Positions 5,799 through 13,581 of a stretch of 13,655 bases of DNA are shown piece after piece (positions within the stretch are counted from its first letter, which is position 1; every line of letters begins with the position of its first letter). Source of the DNA: an uncultured Oscillospiraceae bacterium. GTDB lineage: Bacteria; Bacillota; Clostridia; Oscillospirales; Ruminococcaceae. The stretch spans positions 1-13,655 of the forward strand of contig UQBC01000049.1 of assembly GCA_900539195.1 (NCBI GenBank), in the 5' to 3' direction. The notes under the pieces were generated by a model that saw nothing but the letters and a program-made list of their open reading frames with translations, was not told where the DNA came from and ran no database searches. The position numbers were made by a program, and so were the translations under genes.

Positions 5799-7138
5799 AC
5801 GTCCTCCTCTGCCTGCGTAAGCTCTACCTTTGACAAGAACTTATCCTTATCAGAAAAGCAAGTGACAGTATACAGCTTGCCTAGCGGTTTAGCCGCAATT
5901 TCATCAAGTGCCGCAGGAATATCCTCGTTCACGGTCACCTTAGCTATATCAATATCCGTATACGAAAGCCTTGTTTCAAGATCCTTTGCGTGTCTGCCGA
6001 GCAGATAAAGGTGCTGTATACAATCAGCCTTAAGCACACCATAGTCAATATCCCACAGCCAGCTTGTTTCACCCGTTGAATAACGTCTGCTTACCGAATC
6101 TATTATTATGATTACCGAGCAGGGCTGATTTTTTCTTATGATATAATCATATACACGGTCGCTTGCAACGGAGTTTTCGTGCTTTGCGATAAGGAATGTA
6201 CCGTTGTTCATACCAAGTTTGAACTGCAAAATACGTCCGCTCTTAAGGAAATAATGTGACAGTTCATCTGCTATGACATCACCGTCAATCCCGACAATAG
6301 AGCAAGCCGCAAAGCAGGCAAGAATGTTATATACGTTATAAACGCTCTTGAACAGCAGTTTTATCTTATATTTGCCGTTTATAGTAACAATACCGCTGTC
6401 ATAATCGACATTCGTTACAGTGTACTGCGTATCGTGTTTTTTATGTCCGCAGTTGTCGCAGTGATAGCTTCCGATATGTGCATAGTGATAGTAGTCATAG
6501 CTCATTCTGTGCTTACATTCGGGGCAGAACGCACCGTCATTATATACGCCTGTAGCATGGTCGGTGCTGAAATCCTGCTTATCCATACCGAACCATATCA
6601 CATTATCTCTGTCCTTGCCGTATCTCGAAACAAGCGGATCATCGGCATTGAGGATAAGCTGTGATTCGGGTCTGATGCTCTCCTTTACCGATTCATAGAC
6701 CCATTCGGGATGACCGTTTCTTGTAAGCTGGTCACGGTAGAGATTTGTAATTATATAGTGCGTAGGAGCAAAGAATTTAAATGAATACTTTGCGTATCTC
6801 TCATCGGATTCAAGTAAAAGCACATTGCCCTTTACTTTACCGCCGAATGTGCAGTTGGATAATATTATCGCTGTAACTCCCGCTATCTGATTTGAGCCTT
6901 CTTTATTCCAAATAACCTTTTTTCCCGATTTACGCATTACCTGTGCAATCATCTCAACGGTCGATGTTTTGCCGTTGCTTCCCGTAACCGCAATGACCTG
7001 TTCGGGCAGCTTCACTCTCGACAGTACATCGGGGCAGATTTTAAGTGCTATATCGCCCGGCAGACTGCTGCCTCTTCCGATAAGTTTAAGCAAACACTTC
7101 GACACTTTACAAGCAAGTATCGCTAAGAACATTCTCAT
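5795..7138 (-). CDS. murT: MurT-like Mur ligase, lipid II isoglutaminyl synthase subunit (447 aa)
   Basis: MurT uses ATP to activate the D-Glu carboxylate of lipid II for amidation. The Mur-ligase P-loop is intact (VTGSNGKTST, 51-60), with SDERY (111-115), TNLYRDQL (131-138) and LNADDP (163-168) at their usual places. A Cys4 zinc ribbon specific to MurT lies at C205/C208 and C227/C230. The C-terminal DUF1727 region is present (TSWLWDIDY, 358-366). However, the stretch before it reads SVSRRYSTGE, where other MurT proteins, as I recall, have an Asp-rich NDxxADGxD. That region supplies a catalytic Asp to the GatD triad. The usual KNPxGFNQ-type motif reads KHENSVASDR (319-328). These changes match the loss of Cys and His in the partner. 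The start has AAGGAG upstream (complement of about 7148-7153) and the gene overlaps gatD by 4 bases. Confidence 0.9.
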   Translation of the reverse strand: MRMFLAILACKVSKCLLKLIGRGSSLPGDIALKICPDVLSRVKLPEQVIAVTGSNGKTSTVEMIAQVMRKSGKKVIWNKEGSNQIAGVTAIILSNCTFGGKVKGNVLLLESDERYAKYSFKFFAPTHYIITNLYRDQLTRNGHPEWVYESVKESIRPESQLILNADDPLVSRYGKDRDNVIWFGMDKQDFSTDHATGVYNDGAFCPECKHRMSYDYYHYAHIGSYHCDNCGHKKHDTQYTVTNVDYDSGIVTINGKYKIKLLFKSVYNVYNILACFAACSIVGIDGDVIADELSHYFLKSGRILQFKLGMNNGTFLIAKHENSVASDRVYDYIIRKNQPCSVIIIIDSVSRRYSTGETSWLWDIDYGVLKADCIQHLYLLGRHAKDLETRLSYTDIDIAKVTVNEDIPAALDEIAAKPLGKLYTVTCFSDKDKFLSKVELTQAEEDV

Positions 7139-7168
7139 ACTTTATTACTCCTTATGTAGTATGTACTT

Positions 7169-7197
7169 ATTATAGCACAAACAGAGAAGTAATTAAA
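7169..7197 (-). promoter_or_regulatory. Promoter of murT-gatD
   Basis: On the minus strand TATAAT (complement of 7169-7174) is preceded by TGC, an extended -10, and a weak -35 TTTAAT (complement of 7192-7197) lies 17 bases upstream. Transcription would start about 24 bases before the murT ATG. Confidence 0.6.
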
Positions 7198-7286
7198 GCG
7201 ATTTTATAAAATTTTAGTCTGCCTATCAAAAATGTTAATATCGTCATACAATTTCCGAGAATAAAACAAGACAAAAAGATAACAGA

Positions 7287-7330
7287 GGTGCTAAAATAAA
7301 GGCAATGGTGTAAAGCACCGAAAACGTTTT
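7287..7330 (+). promoter_or_regulatory. fucI leader: stem-loop and LacI/CcpA-type operator candidate
   Basis: A perfect 10-bp palindrome with a central CG, AAAACGTTTT (7321-7330), lies 28 bases before the fucI ATG. Its context GAAAACGTTTTG resembles catabolite-response (cre) or other LacI-family operators, though the outer positions do not fit cre well. Just before it, GGTGCT (7287-7292) can pair with AGCACC (7314-7319). A second GGTG (7307-7310) competes for the same CACC. A possible -10, TACAAT at 7247-7252, lies upstream, but no good -35 is visible, so the fuc promoter itself is not firmly located. Confidence 0.4.
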
Positions 7331-7358
7331 GTATTTTACAGAAAGGAAATATTTTATC

Positions 7359-9161
7359 ATGAGCGAAAACAGACTTATAGGCGATTATCCCGTAATAGGC
7401 ATACGTCCCACGATTGACGGCAGAAGAGGTGTTCTCAAGGTAAGAGAATCTCTTGAAGAGCAGACTATGAACATGGCAAAATCAGCCGCAAAACTGTTCG
7501 AGGAAAATATCAGATATTCAAACGGCGAACCCGTAAAGGTCGTTATTGCCGACACTACTATAGGCAGAGTTGCCGAGGCGGCAGCCTGTGCGGATAAGTT
7601 CAAGAAGTGCGGCGTTGACATAACGCTCACAGTTACTCCCTGCTGGTGCTACGGTGCAGAAACAATGGATATGGATCCTATGACGATAAAGGGCGTATGG
7701 GGCTTCAACGGCACAGAGCGTCCCGGTGCCGTATACCTTGCGTCTGTACTTGCGACACACGCACAGAAAGGTTTACCCGCATTCGGCATCTACGGTCACG
7801 ATGTATGCGAGGCAGACGACACATCTATCCCTGAGGACGTAAAGGAAAAGCTCCTGCGTTTCGGCAGAGCGGCTGTTGCCTGCGCTACGATGAGAGGCAA
7901 GTCATACTTACAGATAGGCTCTATCACAATGGGTATCGGCGGTTCTATCATCGACCCTGCATTTATTGAAGAATATCTCGGTATGCGTGTTGAGTCTGTC
8001 GATGAGGTAGAAATAATCCGCCGAATGACGCAGGGCATTTATGATGAAGCCGAATATCAGAAGGCTCTTAAATGGACCCATGAAAAGTGCAAGGAAGGCT
8101 TTGACAAGAACCCCGAACAGTTCCGCCGCACAGACGAACAGAAAGAACAGGACTGGGAATTTGTCGTTAAGATGATGTGCATTATAAAGGATCTGATGAA
8201 CGGCAACAAAAATCTCCCCGCAGGCTGTGAGGAAGAGGCTGTAGGTCATAACGCTATCGCCGCAGGCTTCCAGGGTCAGCGTCAGTGGACAGACTTCTAC
8301 CCCAACTGCGACTTCCCCGAGGCTATGCTGAATACATCGTTTGACTGGAACGGTGCAAGAGAGCCTTACATTCTCGCTACCGAAAACGATGTTCTCAACG
8401 GTCTTGGAATGCTGTTTATGAAGCTGCTCACAAACCGTGCTCAGATATTCGCCGATGTGCGTACATACTGGAGTCCCGAAGCCGTAAAGAAAGCCACAGG
8501 CTATGAGCTTGAGGGCGTTGCAAAGCAGAGCGGCGGATTTATCCACCTTATAAACTCAGGTGCCGCCTGCCTTGATGCCTGCGGTAAGGCTACAGATAAA
8601 AACGGCAACGGTGTTATGAAGCCGTGGTATGACGTTACAGACAAGGATATTGACAATATTCTTGACGCTACCACATGGAACTATGCCGATCTCGGTTATT
8701 TCAGAGGCGGCGGATATTCATCAAGATTTGTAACAGAAGCTGAAATGCCCTGCACAATGATAAGACTTAACCTTGTAAAAGGTCTTGGTCCCGTATTGCA
8801 GATAGCTGAAGGCTGGACGGTTCATCTTCCCGATGAAGTTACAGACAAGCTGTGGAAGCGTACAGACTACACATGGCCTTGCACATGGTTTGCTCCGAGA
8901 ACAACAGGCGAGGGCGCATTCAAGACAGCCTACGATGTAATGAACAACTGGGGTGCAAACCACGGTGCTATAAGCTACGGTCACATAGGCGCAGACCTTA
9001 TCACACTCTGCTCTATGCTGAGAATACCCGTTGCAATGCACAACGTACCCGAAAAGGATATATTCCGTCCTGCCGCTTGGAACGCATTCGGTATGGATAA
9101 GGAAGGCCAGGACTTCAGAGCTTGCAACGCCTACGGTCCTATGTACCGCAACATAAGATAA
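7359..9161 (+). CDS. fucI: L-fucose isomerase (600 aa)
   Basis: FucI is a cytoplasmic Mn-dependent ketol isomerase that converts L-fucose to L-fuculose; the family also accepts D-arabinose. The whole length matches E. coli FucI (591 aa), for example IGIRPTIDGRRG near the N-terminus, TVTPCWCYGAETMDMDP, NAIAAGFQGQRQWTD, RTYWSPEAV and EYCEE-free C-terminal GMDKEGQDFRACNAYGP. The metal ligands align: Glu342 (ATENDVLNG), Asp366 (FADVRTYW) and His535 (NWGANHG), corresponding to E337, D361 and H528 in E. coli. I place the start at ATG 7359 (MSENRLIGDYP), behind AAAGGA at 7342-7347. A TTG ten codons earlier (7329) overlaps the putative operator and is unlikely. First gene of the fuc operon, followed 9 bases later by the kinase. 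Confidence 0.97.
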   Translation: MSENRLIGDYPVIGIRPTIDGRRGVLKVRESLEEQTMNMAKSAAKLFEENIRYSNGEPVKVVIADTTIGRVAEAAACADKFKKCGVDITLTVTPCWCYGAETMDMDPMTIKGVWGFNGTERPGAVYLASVLATHAQKGLPAFGIYGHDVCEADDTSIPEDVKEKLLRFGRAAVACATMRGKSYLQIGSITMGIGGSIIDPAFIEEYLGMRVESVDEVEIIRRMTQGIYDEAEYQKALKWTHEKCKEGFDKNPEQFRRTDEQKEQDWEFVVKMMCIIKDLMNGNKNLPAGCEEEAVGHNAIAAGFQGQRQWTDFYPNCDFPEAMLNTSFDWNGAREPYILATENDVLNGLGMLFMKLLTNRAQIFADVRTYWSPEAVKKATGYELEGVAKQSGGFIHLINSGAACLDACGKATDKNGNGVMKPWYDVTDKDIDNILDATTWNYADLGYFRGGGYSSRFVTEAEMPCTMIRLNLVKGLGPVLQIAEGWTVHLPDEVTDKLWKRTDYTWPCTWFAPRTTGEGAFKTAYDVMNNWGANHGAISYGHIGADLITLCSMLRIPVAMHNVPEKDIFRPAAWNAFGMDKEGQDFRACNAYGPMYRNIR

Positions 9162-9170
9162 GGCGGCAGT

Positions 9171-10634
9171 ATGAAAAACGTACTAGCCATTGACTTCGGT
9201 GCGTCAAGCGGAAGAGCCGTTATCGGCTCTTTTGACGGCACTGTAATAAAACTCACAGAGATCCACCGCTTTTCAAACGATCCTGTGATACTCGGAAAGA
9301 CAATGTACTGGGATTTTCTCCGCCTGTTCCACGAGATAAAGCAGTCACTTATAAAATCAAAGGAATACGGCGAGATAGACAGCATTGCGATAGATACATG
9401 GGGCGTTGACTTCGGTCTGATCGACAAATCGGGAAGACTGCTCGAAAACCCTGTGCATTACCGTGACAGCAGGACAGCAGGCACTTCTGACTACAGCAAG
9501 CGTTTTATTGACCATAACAGGCTGTACGAAAAGACAGGCATTCAGATAATGGAAATAAACACGGCGTTCCAGCTTTTAAGCATAATAAAGGAGCGACCGG
9601 AACTTATTGACAGAGCCGACAAGATGCTTATGATGCCTGACCTGTTCGCATATTATCTCGGTGCAAAGCCTGTTGCGGAAATGTCGATAGCGTCAACCAC
9701 ACAGCTTTTTGACGCAAATACGAAAACGTGGTCGGAAGAATGCTGTGAACGTCTTAAAATAAAGCATTCGCTTCTGCCCGAAATAGTAGCCGGCGGAACG
9801 GTAGTCGGCACACTGTCCGATGAAATCTGCAAGGAGCTTGATATAAAGCCCGCAAAGATAATCGCCGCCTGCGGTCACGATACGCAAAGTGCGATGGTCG
9901 CAGTACCCACAGTCGAAAAGGACTTTGCTTTCCTGTCGTGCGGAACGTGGTCGCTTCTCGGCACAGAGCTTGACGCTCCCGTAATAAATGAAAAATCCGC
10001 AAAGCTCAACGTTTCAAACGAAACCGGCTACGGTGCAAAGACATCATTCTTAAAAAACATAATCGGTCTGTGGCTCATTCAGGAGAGCCGCCGTCAGTGG
10101 ATTAGAGAGGGCAGGCAGTACAGCTTTGCCGAACTTGAAAATATGGGGAGAAAAGCCGAGCCGTTCAGGTGCTTTATAGATGTTGACGCTCCCGAATTTA
10201 CCCCTGCCGGAAACATTCCGGAAAGAATAAAGGAATACTGCAAAAAAACAGGACAGTATGTTCCTGAAAATGACGGCGAGGTTATGCGCTGTATCTATGA
10301 GAGCCTTGCGATGAAGTACCGCACAGCCGTAAACGAGCTTGAGGACTGCACAAACAAGAAGTTTTCAAAGCTCTATATGGTCGGCGGCGGAACAAAGGAT
10401 AAATTCCTGTCGGAGCTTACCGCCGATTCGCTCGGCATAGAGGTTTCAAGCGGACCTGTTGAGGCGACCTCCTACGGCAATATAGCAATTCAGCTTATAG
10501 CTGACGGGGAGATAAGGGATATAGAAACGGCAAGAAAAATTATAGCCGCTTCGGAAAAGCTCTGTACATTCGCTCCCGAAAATACAGCCGAATGGAACAA
10601 ATACTATAAAATCTATCTTGAGAAGGTGAAATAA
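9171..10634 (+). CDS. fucK: L-fuculokinase of the rhamnulokinase (RhaB) type, FGGY family (487 aa)
   Basis: This kinase phosphorylates L-fuculose to L-fuculose-1-phosphate. The sequence is RhaB-like rather than like E. coli FucK: AIDFGASSGRAV (6-17), IDTWGVDFGLID (74-85), YRDSRTAG (97-104), the catalytic GHDTQSA with His236 and Asp237, SCGTWSLLG (256-264) and the adenosine-binding MVGGGTKD (403-410). Length is close to RhaB (489 aa). By sequence alone it would be called rhamnulokinase. Its place between fucI and fucU-fucA, with no rhaA or rhaD present, argues for fuculose as substrate, and RhaB-type kinases serve this role in other gut bacteria. It starts 9 bases after fucI, with AAGGCGG overlapping the fucI stop, and its TAA shares one base with the fucU ATG. 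Confidence 0.9.
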   Translation: MKNVLAIDFGASSGRAVIGSFDGTVIKLTEIHRFSNDPVILGKTMYWDFLRLFHEIKQSLIKSKEYGEIDSIAIDTWGVDFGLIDKSGRLLENPVHYRDSRTAGTSDYSKRFIDHNRLYEKTGIQIMEINTAFQLLSIIKERPELIDRADKMLMMPDLFAYYLGAKPVAEMSIASTTQLFDANTKTWSEECCERLKIKHSLLPEIVAGGTVVGTLSDEICKELDIKPAKIIAACGHDTQSAMVAVPTVEKDFAFLSCGTWSLLGTELDAPVINEKSAKLNVSNETGYGAKTSFLKNIIGLWLIQESRRQWIREGRQYSFAELENMGRKAEPFRCFIDVDAPEFTPAGNIPERIKEYCKKTGQYVPENDGEVMRCIYESLAMKYRTAVNELEDCTNKKFSKLYMVGGGTKDKFLSELTADSLGIEVSSGPVEATSYGNIAIQLIADGEIRDIETARKIIAASEKLCTFAPENTAEWNKYYKIYLEKVK

Positions 10635-11068
10635 TGCTTAAAAATATTCCTGCGATATTATCGCCCGAACTGCTCAAGACCCTTTGTGAAATGGGTCACA
10701 GCGACAGAATAATAATAGCAGACGGCAACTTCCCTGCCGAGAGTATGGGTAAAAACTGCAAGGTTATCCGTGCAGACGGTCACGGCGTACCCGAACTGCT
10801 TGATGCGATACTGACGCTGTTCCCTCTTGACACTTACGTTGAAAAGCCTGTAAATCTTATGCAGGTAATGCCGGGCGACACAGCAAAAACTCCTATATGG
10901 GACGAATACAAAGCAATCGTTGCAAAGCACGACGAAAGAGGAAACAACGCTATCGGTCAGATAGAACGTTTTGAATTCTATGAACAGGCAAAGACCGCCT
11001 ATGCAATAATCGCAACAGGCGAAAAAGCCGTATACGCAAACATAATGCTCCAGAAGGGCGTTGTTTAA
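10634..11068 (+). CDS. fucU: L-fucose mutarotase (144 aa)
   Basis: FucU interconverts alpha- and beta-L-fucopyranose so that the isomerase receives its preferred anomer. It belongs to the RbsD/FucU family and aligns with E. coli FucU (140 aa) from end to end: SPELLKTLCEMGHSD, ADGNFPAESMG, VIRADGHGVPELLDAI, FEFYEQAKTAYAIIATGE and the final NIMLQKGV. The catalytic His22 and the conserved Asp30 are at the same numbers as in E. coli. The gene overlaps the kinase by one base (TAATG), with AAGGTG upstream, so the two are translationally coupled. Confidence 0.95.
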   Translation: MLKNIPAILSPELLKTLCEMGHSDRIIIADGNFPAESMGKNCKVIRADGHGVPELLDAILTLFPLDTYVEKPVNLMQVMPGDTAKTPIWDEYKAIVAKHDERGNNAIGQIERFEFYEQAKTAYAIIATGEKAVYANIMLQKGVV

Positions 11069-11099
11069 GCATACAGACGCAAATCGAAAGGATATAAAT

Positions 11100-11774
11100 A
11101 TGTACGAAGAAATTAAAGAACAAATGGTAGACATCTGCCACAAGCTCTGGCAGAAGGGCTGGGTTGCCGCAAATGACGGCAACGTAACCGTAAAGGTTGG
11201 CGAGGGTAAATATCTTGCAACACAAACAGGTGTCAGCAAGGCGTTCATCACTCCCGAAAAGATAGGTCTTATTGATGATGACTTCAACATACTTGAAGCT
11301 GCTGAGGGCTTCCGTCCCTCGTCAGAGGTAAAGATGCACCTGAGATGCTACAAGGAGCGTCCCGACGTAGGCGCAGTAGTTCACGCCCATCCTCCCGTTT
11401 CAACCGGCTTTGCCTGCGCTCATCTGCCTATGGATGATTACTGCATGATAGAAACTGTAATCGGAGTAGGCTCAATACCGCTAACTCCCTACGGCACACC
11501 CTCAACCTACGAGGTACCCGAAGCGATCGCACCTTACTTAAAGGATCACGATTGTATGCTCCTTGAAAACCACGGTGCTCTGACAGTAGGTGCAGACCTT
11601 ATCACAGCATACTACAGAATGGAAACAATGGAGCTTCAGGCTCACATTTCTCTTGTTGCACGTCTGCTCGGCGGTGTAAAGGATATTACCCCCGACAATA
11701 TCGACAGACTTATCGGTATGAGAGAGCAATACGGCGTTACAGGCAAGCATCCCGGTTACAAGAAATACCTTTAA
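11100..11774 (+). CDS. fucA: L-fuculose-1-phosphate aldolase, class II (224 aa)
   Basis: This zinc aldolase cleaves L-fuculose-1-phosphate into dihydroxyacetone phosphate and L-lactaldehyde. The zinc ligands are visible: Glu76 (PSSEVKMHL), His95 and His97 (VVHAHPP) and His158 (LLENHGAL), matching E73, H92, H94 and H155 of E. coli FucA (215 aa). The phosphate-binding start NDGNVTVKV (25-33) and GVSKAFITPEKI (44-55) are typical. I choose ATG 11100 (MYEEIKEQ) with AAAGGA seven bases upstream. A TTG 13 codons earlier would run into the end of fucU and has no ribosome site. It follows fucU by 31 bases in the operon. Related ribulose- or rhamnulose-phosphate aldolases share the fold, but the context fixes the substrate. 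Confidence 0.95.
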   Translation: MYEEIKEQMVDICHKLWQKGWVAANDGNVTVKVGEGKYLATQTGVSKAFITPEKIGLIDDDFNILEAAEGFRPSSEVKMHLRCYKERPDVGAVVHAHPPVSTGFACAHLPMDDYCMIETVIGVGSIPLTPYGTPSTYEVPEAIAPYLKDHDCMLLENHGALTVGADLITAYYRMETMELQAHISLVARLLGGVKDITPDNIDRLIGMREQYGVTGKHPGYKKYL

Positions 11775-11788
11775 TGTAACTTTTACAT
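11774..11788. promoter_or_regulatory. 6-3-6 inverted repeat directly after fucA
   Basis: ATGTAA-CTT-TTACAT is a perfect inverted repeat beginning at the last base of the fucA stop codon. It is too weak and AT-rich for a terminator and could be a protein-binding site upstream of the fucO promoter. Confidence 0.3.
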
Positions 11789-11811
11789 ATATTTACCTCT
11801 CGAAATGTAAA

Positions 11812-11826
11812 ACTTTTGTGAAAAGT
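11812..11826. promoter_or_regulatory. 6-3-6 inverted repeat touching the fucO -35
   Basis: ACTTTT-GTG-AAAAGT is a perfect inverted repeat that ends one base before the -35 of the fucO promoter. Its size and position fit an operator or activator site. It does not fit the Rex (NADH-sensing) box well enough to name the regulator. Confidence 0.4.
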
Positions 11827-11827
11827 G

Positions 11828-11856
11828 TTGCATTTTCTGACCAAAGGTAGTATAAT
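11828..11856 (+). promoter_or_regulatory. Strong sigma-A promoter of fucO
   Basis: TTGCAT (11828-11833), a 17-base spacer and TATAAT (11851-11856) form a near-consensus promoter, better than anything visible before fucI. The leader of about 60 bases contains CGGAA-ATATATATA-TTCCG at 11870-11888, another inverted repeat. fucO can therefore be expressed apart from fucIKUA. Confidence 0.75.
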
Positions 11857-11922
11857 GAATACAGCAAACGGAAATATATATATTCCGTGCTTTAAATTAA
11901 AAGAACAGGATGGTAAAGACCA

Positions 11923-13077
11923 ATGGCTAATCGTTTTATACTTAACGAAACTTCATATTTCGGCGCAGGCGCAAGAGAAAACCTCGTTCCTGAGCTTACA
12001 GGCAGAGGACTTAAAAAGGTAATGTTCGTTACCGATAAGGTACTGCTTGAATGCGGAGTAGCTACAAAGGTTACGGCAGAGCTTGATAAGGCAGGAATCG
12101 CCTATGAAATATACAGTGACGTTAAGGCAAACCCCACAGTTGCAAACGTTCAGACAGGCGTTGCAAAATTCAAGGAGATGGGCGCTGACTCACTCGTAGC
12201 GGTAGGCGGCGGCTCAGTTATGGATACAGCTAAGGCTGTAGGCATCATTATAGCTAACCCCGACTTTGCGGATGTTGTATCTCTTGAGGGCGTTGCAGAC
12301 ACAAAGAACAAGAGTGTTCCGCTGATCGCACTTCCCACAACATCGGGTACGGCGGCAGAGGTTACTATCAACTACGTTATCACAGACGAAGCAAACAAGA
12401 AGAAGATGGTTTGCGTAGATCCCAAGGATATTCCCGTAGTAGCTATCGTAGACAGCGATCTTATGATGGGTATGCCTAAGGGTCTGTGTGCATCTACAGG
12501 TATGGACGCACTGACACACGCTATCGAAGGATATATCACAAAGGGTGCGTGGGAGCTGTCCGATATGGTTGAGCTTCGTGCTATCGAGCTTATCGCAGGC
12601 TCACTGTACGACAGCGTTCAGGGCGACCCCAAGGCAAGAGAAACTATGGCGCTCGCTCAGTACATAGCAGGTATGGGCTTCTCGAACGTAGGTCTTGGTA
12701 TCGTTCACTCAATGGCTCACCCTCTCGGTGCATTCTACGATACACCCCACGGTGTTGCAAACGCACTTCTGCTCCCCTACGTTATGGAATATAACGCAGA
12801 AAGCCCCGCAAAGCCCAAATACAAGGCTATAGCAAAGGCTATGGGCGTACAGGGTACAGAGAATATGACAGATGAAGAAGGCGTAAAGGCTGCAGTTGAA
12901 GCTGTACGCAAGCTGTCACTGTCGATAAACATTCCTCAGAAGCTCCACGAGATCAATGTCAAGGAAGAAGACCTCAAGGATCTGTCCGTAGCCGCATTCA
13001 ACGATGTATGCACAGGCGGCAATCCCAGAGAAACCAACTCCGACGAGATACTCGAAATCTACAAGAAGGCATTCTGA
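11923..13077 (+). CDS. fucO: Lactaldehyde reductase / iron-dependent 1,2-propanediol oxidoreductase (384 aa)
   Basis: FucO reduces L-lactaldehyde from the aldolase step to L-1,2-propanediol with NADH, which balances redox during anaerobic fucose fermentation. It is a group III Fe-dependent alcohol dehydrogenase, the same length as E. coli FucO (383 aa). Visible features are MANRFILNETSYFG at the start, the GGGS nucleotide loop (95-98, AVGGGSVMDTAKA), PTTSGTAAEV (138-147) and the iron ligands Asp195 and His199 (GMDALTHAIEG), His262 and His276 (VHSMAHPLGA, YDTPHG). The ATG at 11923 has AGGATGG upstream. The 148-base gap after fucA contains a strong promoter, so it is a separate transcription unit that may also be read from upstream. 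Broad-specificity alcohol dehydrogenases look similar, but the position supports lactaldehyde. Confidence 0.95.
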   Translation: MANRFILNETSYFGAGARENLVPELTGRGLKKVMFVTDKVLLECGVATKVTAELDKAGIAYEIYSDVKANPTVANVQTGVAKFKEMGADSLVAVGGGSVMDTAKAVGIIIANPDFADVVSLEGVADTKNKSVPLIALPTTSGTAAEVTINYVITDEANKKKMVCVDPKDIPVVAIVDSDLMMGMPKGLCASTGMDALTHAIEGYITKGAWELSDMVELRAIELIAGSLYDSVQGDPKARETMALAQYIAGMGFSNVGLGIVHSMAHPLGAFYDTPHGVANALLLPYVMEYNAESPAKPKYKAIAKAMGVQGTENMTDEEGVKAAVEAVRKLSLSINIPQKLHEINVKEEDLKDLSVAAFNDVCTGGNPRETNSDEILEIYKKAF

Positions 13078-13105
13078 TAAAACGTTTTTTCGAGCAATAA
13101 CATCA

Positions 13106-13129
13106 GCCCCTCCGTGAAAACGGAGGGGC
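13106..13129. terminator. Strong convergent terminator between fucO and the downstream minus-strand ORF
   Basis: GCCCCTCCGT (13106-13115) and ACGGAGGGGC (13120-13129) form a perfect 10-bp GC-rich stem with a GAAA loop. It lies 28 bases after the fucO stop and 5 bases beyond the stop of the convergent ORF. The T-tail is short on either strand (ATTTGC on plus), so it probably serves both directions. Confidence 0.85.
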
Positions 13130-13134
13130 ATTTG

Positions 13135-13416
13135 CTATGTATCCGGTTTTTTATTATGCTTTAAGCTCAAATCCTGCATTACCGTTTTCTGCTTGACAGC
13201 CGCCTTATCGGTGAGCTCTTTCAGATATATTATAACGGTTTTAACGCCTACGGTTACAAGCGCCTCACAGCGTTCTTTCTCGTAATATGCCGTACGAAGC
13301 CGATTGGCAGCCTGCTCATCGTTTATGTTCAGTACCTTAAAGTCTATCCTGTATGGATATTTTCCGTTCAGCGCCTGCCCATAAGCCGCATCGTCCTTTG
13401 ATATAGTCTTAACCAC
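13135..13416 (-). CDS. Small hypothetical protein, probably 5'-truncated (93 aa)
   Basis: I do not recognise this protein. It is charged and reads like real coding sequence (YPYRIDFKVLNINDEQAANR, then CEALVTVGVKTVIIYLKELTD), with a Lys-rich tail. It has no signal peptide or membrane segment, and its stop is correctly placed beside a convergent terminator. The only possible start is a GTG at 13414-13416 with no ribosome-binding site. The frame stays open four more codons before a TGA, and no in-frame ATG precedes the body of the protein. It is either a gene with an odd start or, more likely, the 3' part of a gene cut by the event that brought in the sequence to its right. Confidence 0.5.
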   Translation of the reverse strand: MVKTISKDDAAYGQALNGKYPYRIDFKVLNINDEQAANRLRTAYYEKERCEALVTVGVKTVIIYLKELTDKAAVKQKTVMQDLSLKHNKKPDT

Positions 13417-13526
13417 AAAATAATTTTGTCAAGGCTGTATTAAGGATTAGCAATCAGACGAGGCTTTCCGACACAAAAAGCCCTGAGCGTTTACTGATGT
13501 GCGATAAAGAAGTAATAGAAGTGTAA

Positions 13527-13573
13527 AAAATTTTGCCGTTCCTATCCGGCACTTGCGCATTGTGTCGGATAGG
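13527..13573 (-). terminator. Hairpin terminator of the recombinase-like gene
   Basis: On the minus strand GTGCCGGATAGG pairs with CCTATCCGACAC (the complements of 13541-13552 and 13562-13573, one G-T pair) around a 9-base loop. The stem is followed after some ten bases by a run of six T. It lies just downstream of the stop at 13582-13584. Confidence 0.55.
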
Positions 13574-13581
13574 TCGGGCGG

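Noticed and set aside
7908..8546. Minus-strand 212-codon frame, and similar frames opposite fucK, fucA and fucO
   Set aside because: They are antisense shadows of well recognised fuc genes and contain no family motifs.
13431..13526. Short plus-strand frame reading ISNQTRLSDTKSPERL
   Set aside because: About 30 codons, without a start or ribosome site and without any family I recognise.
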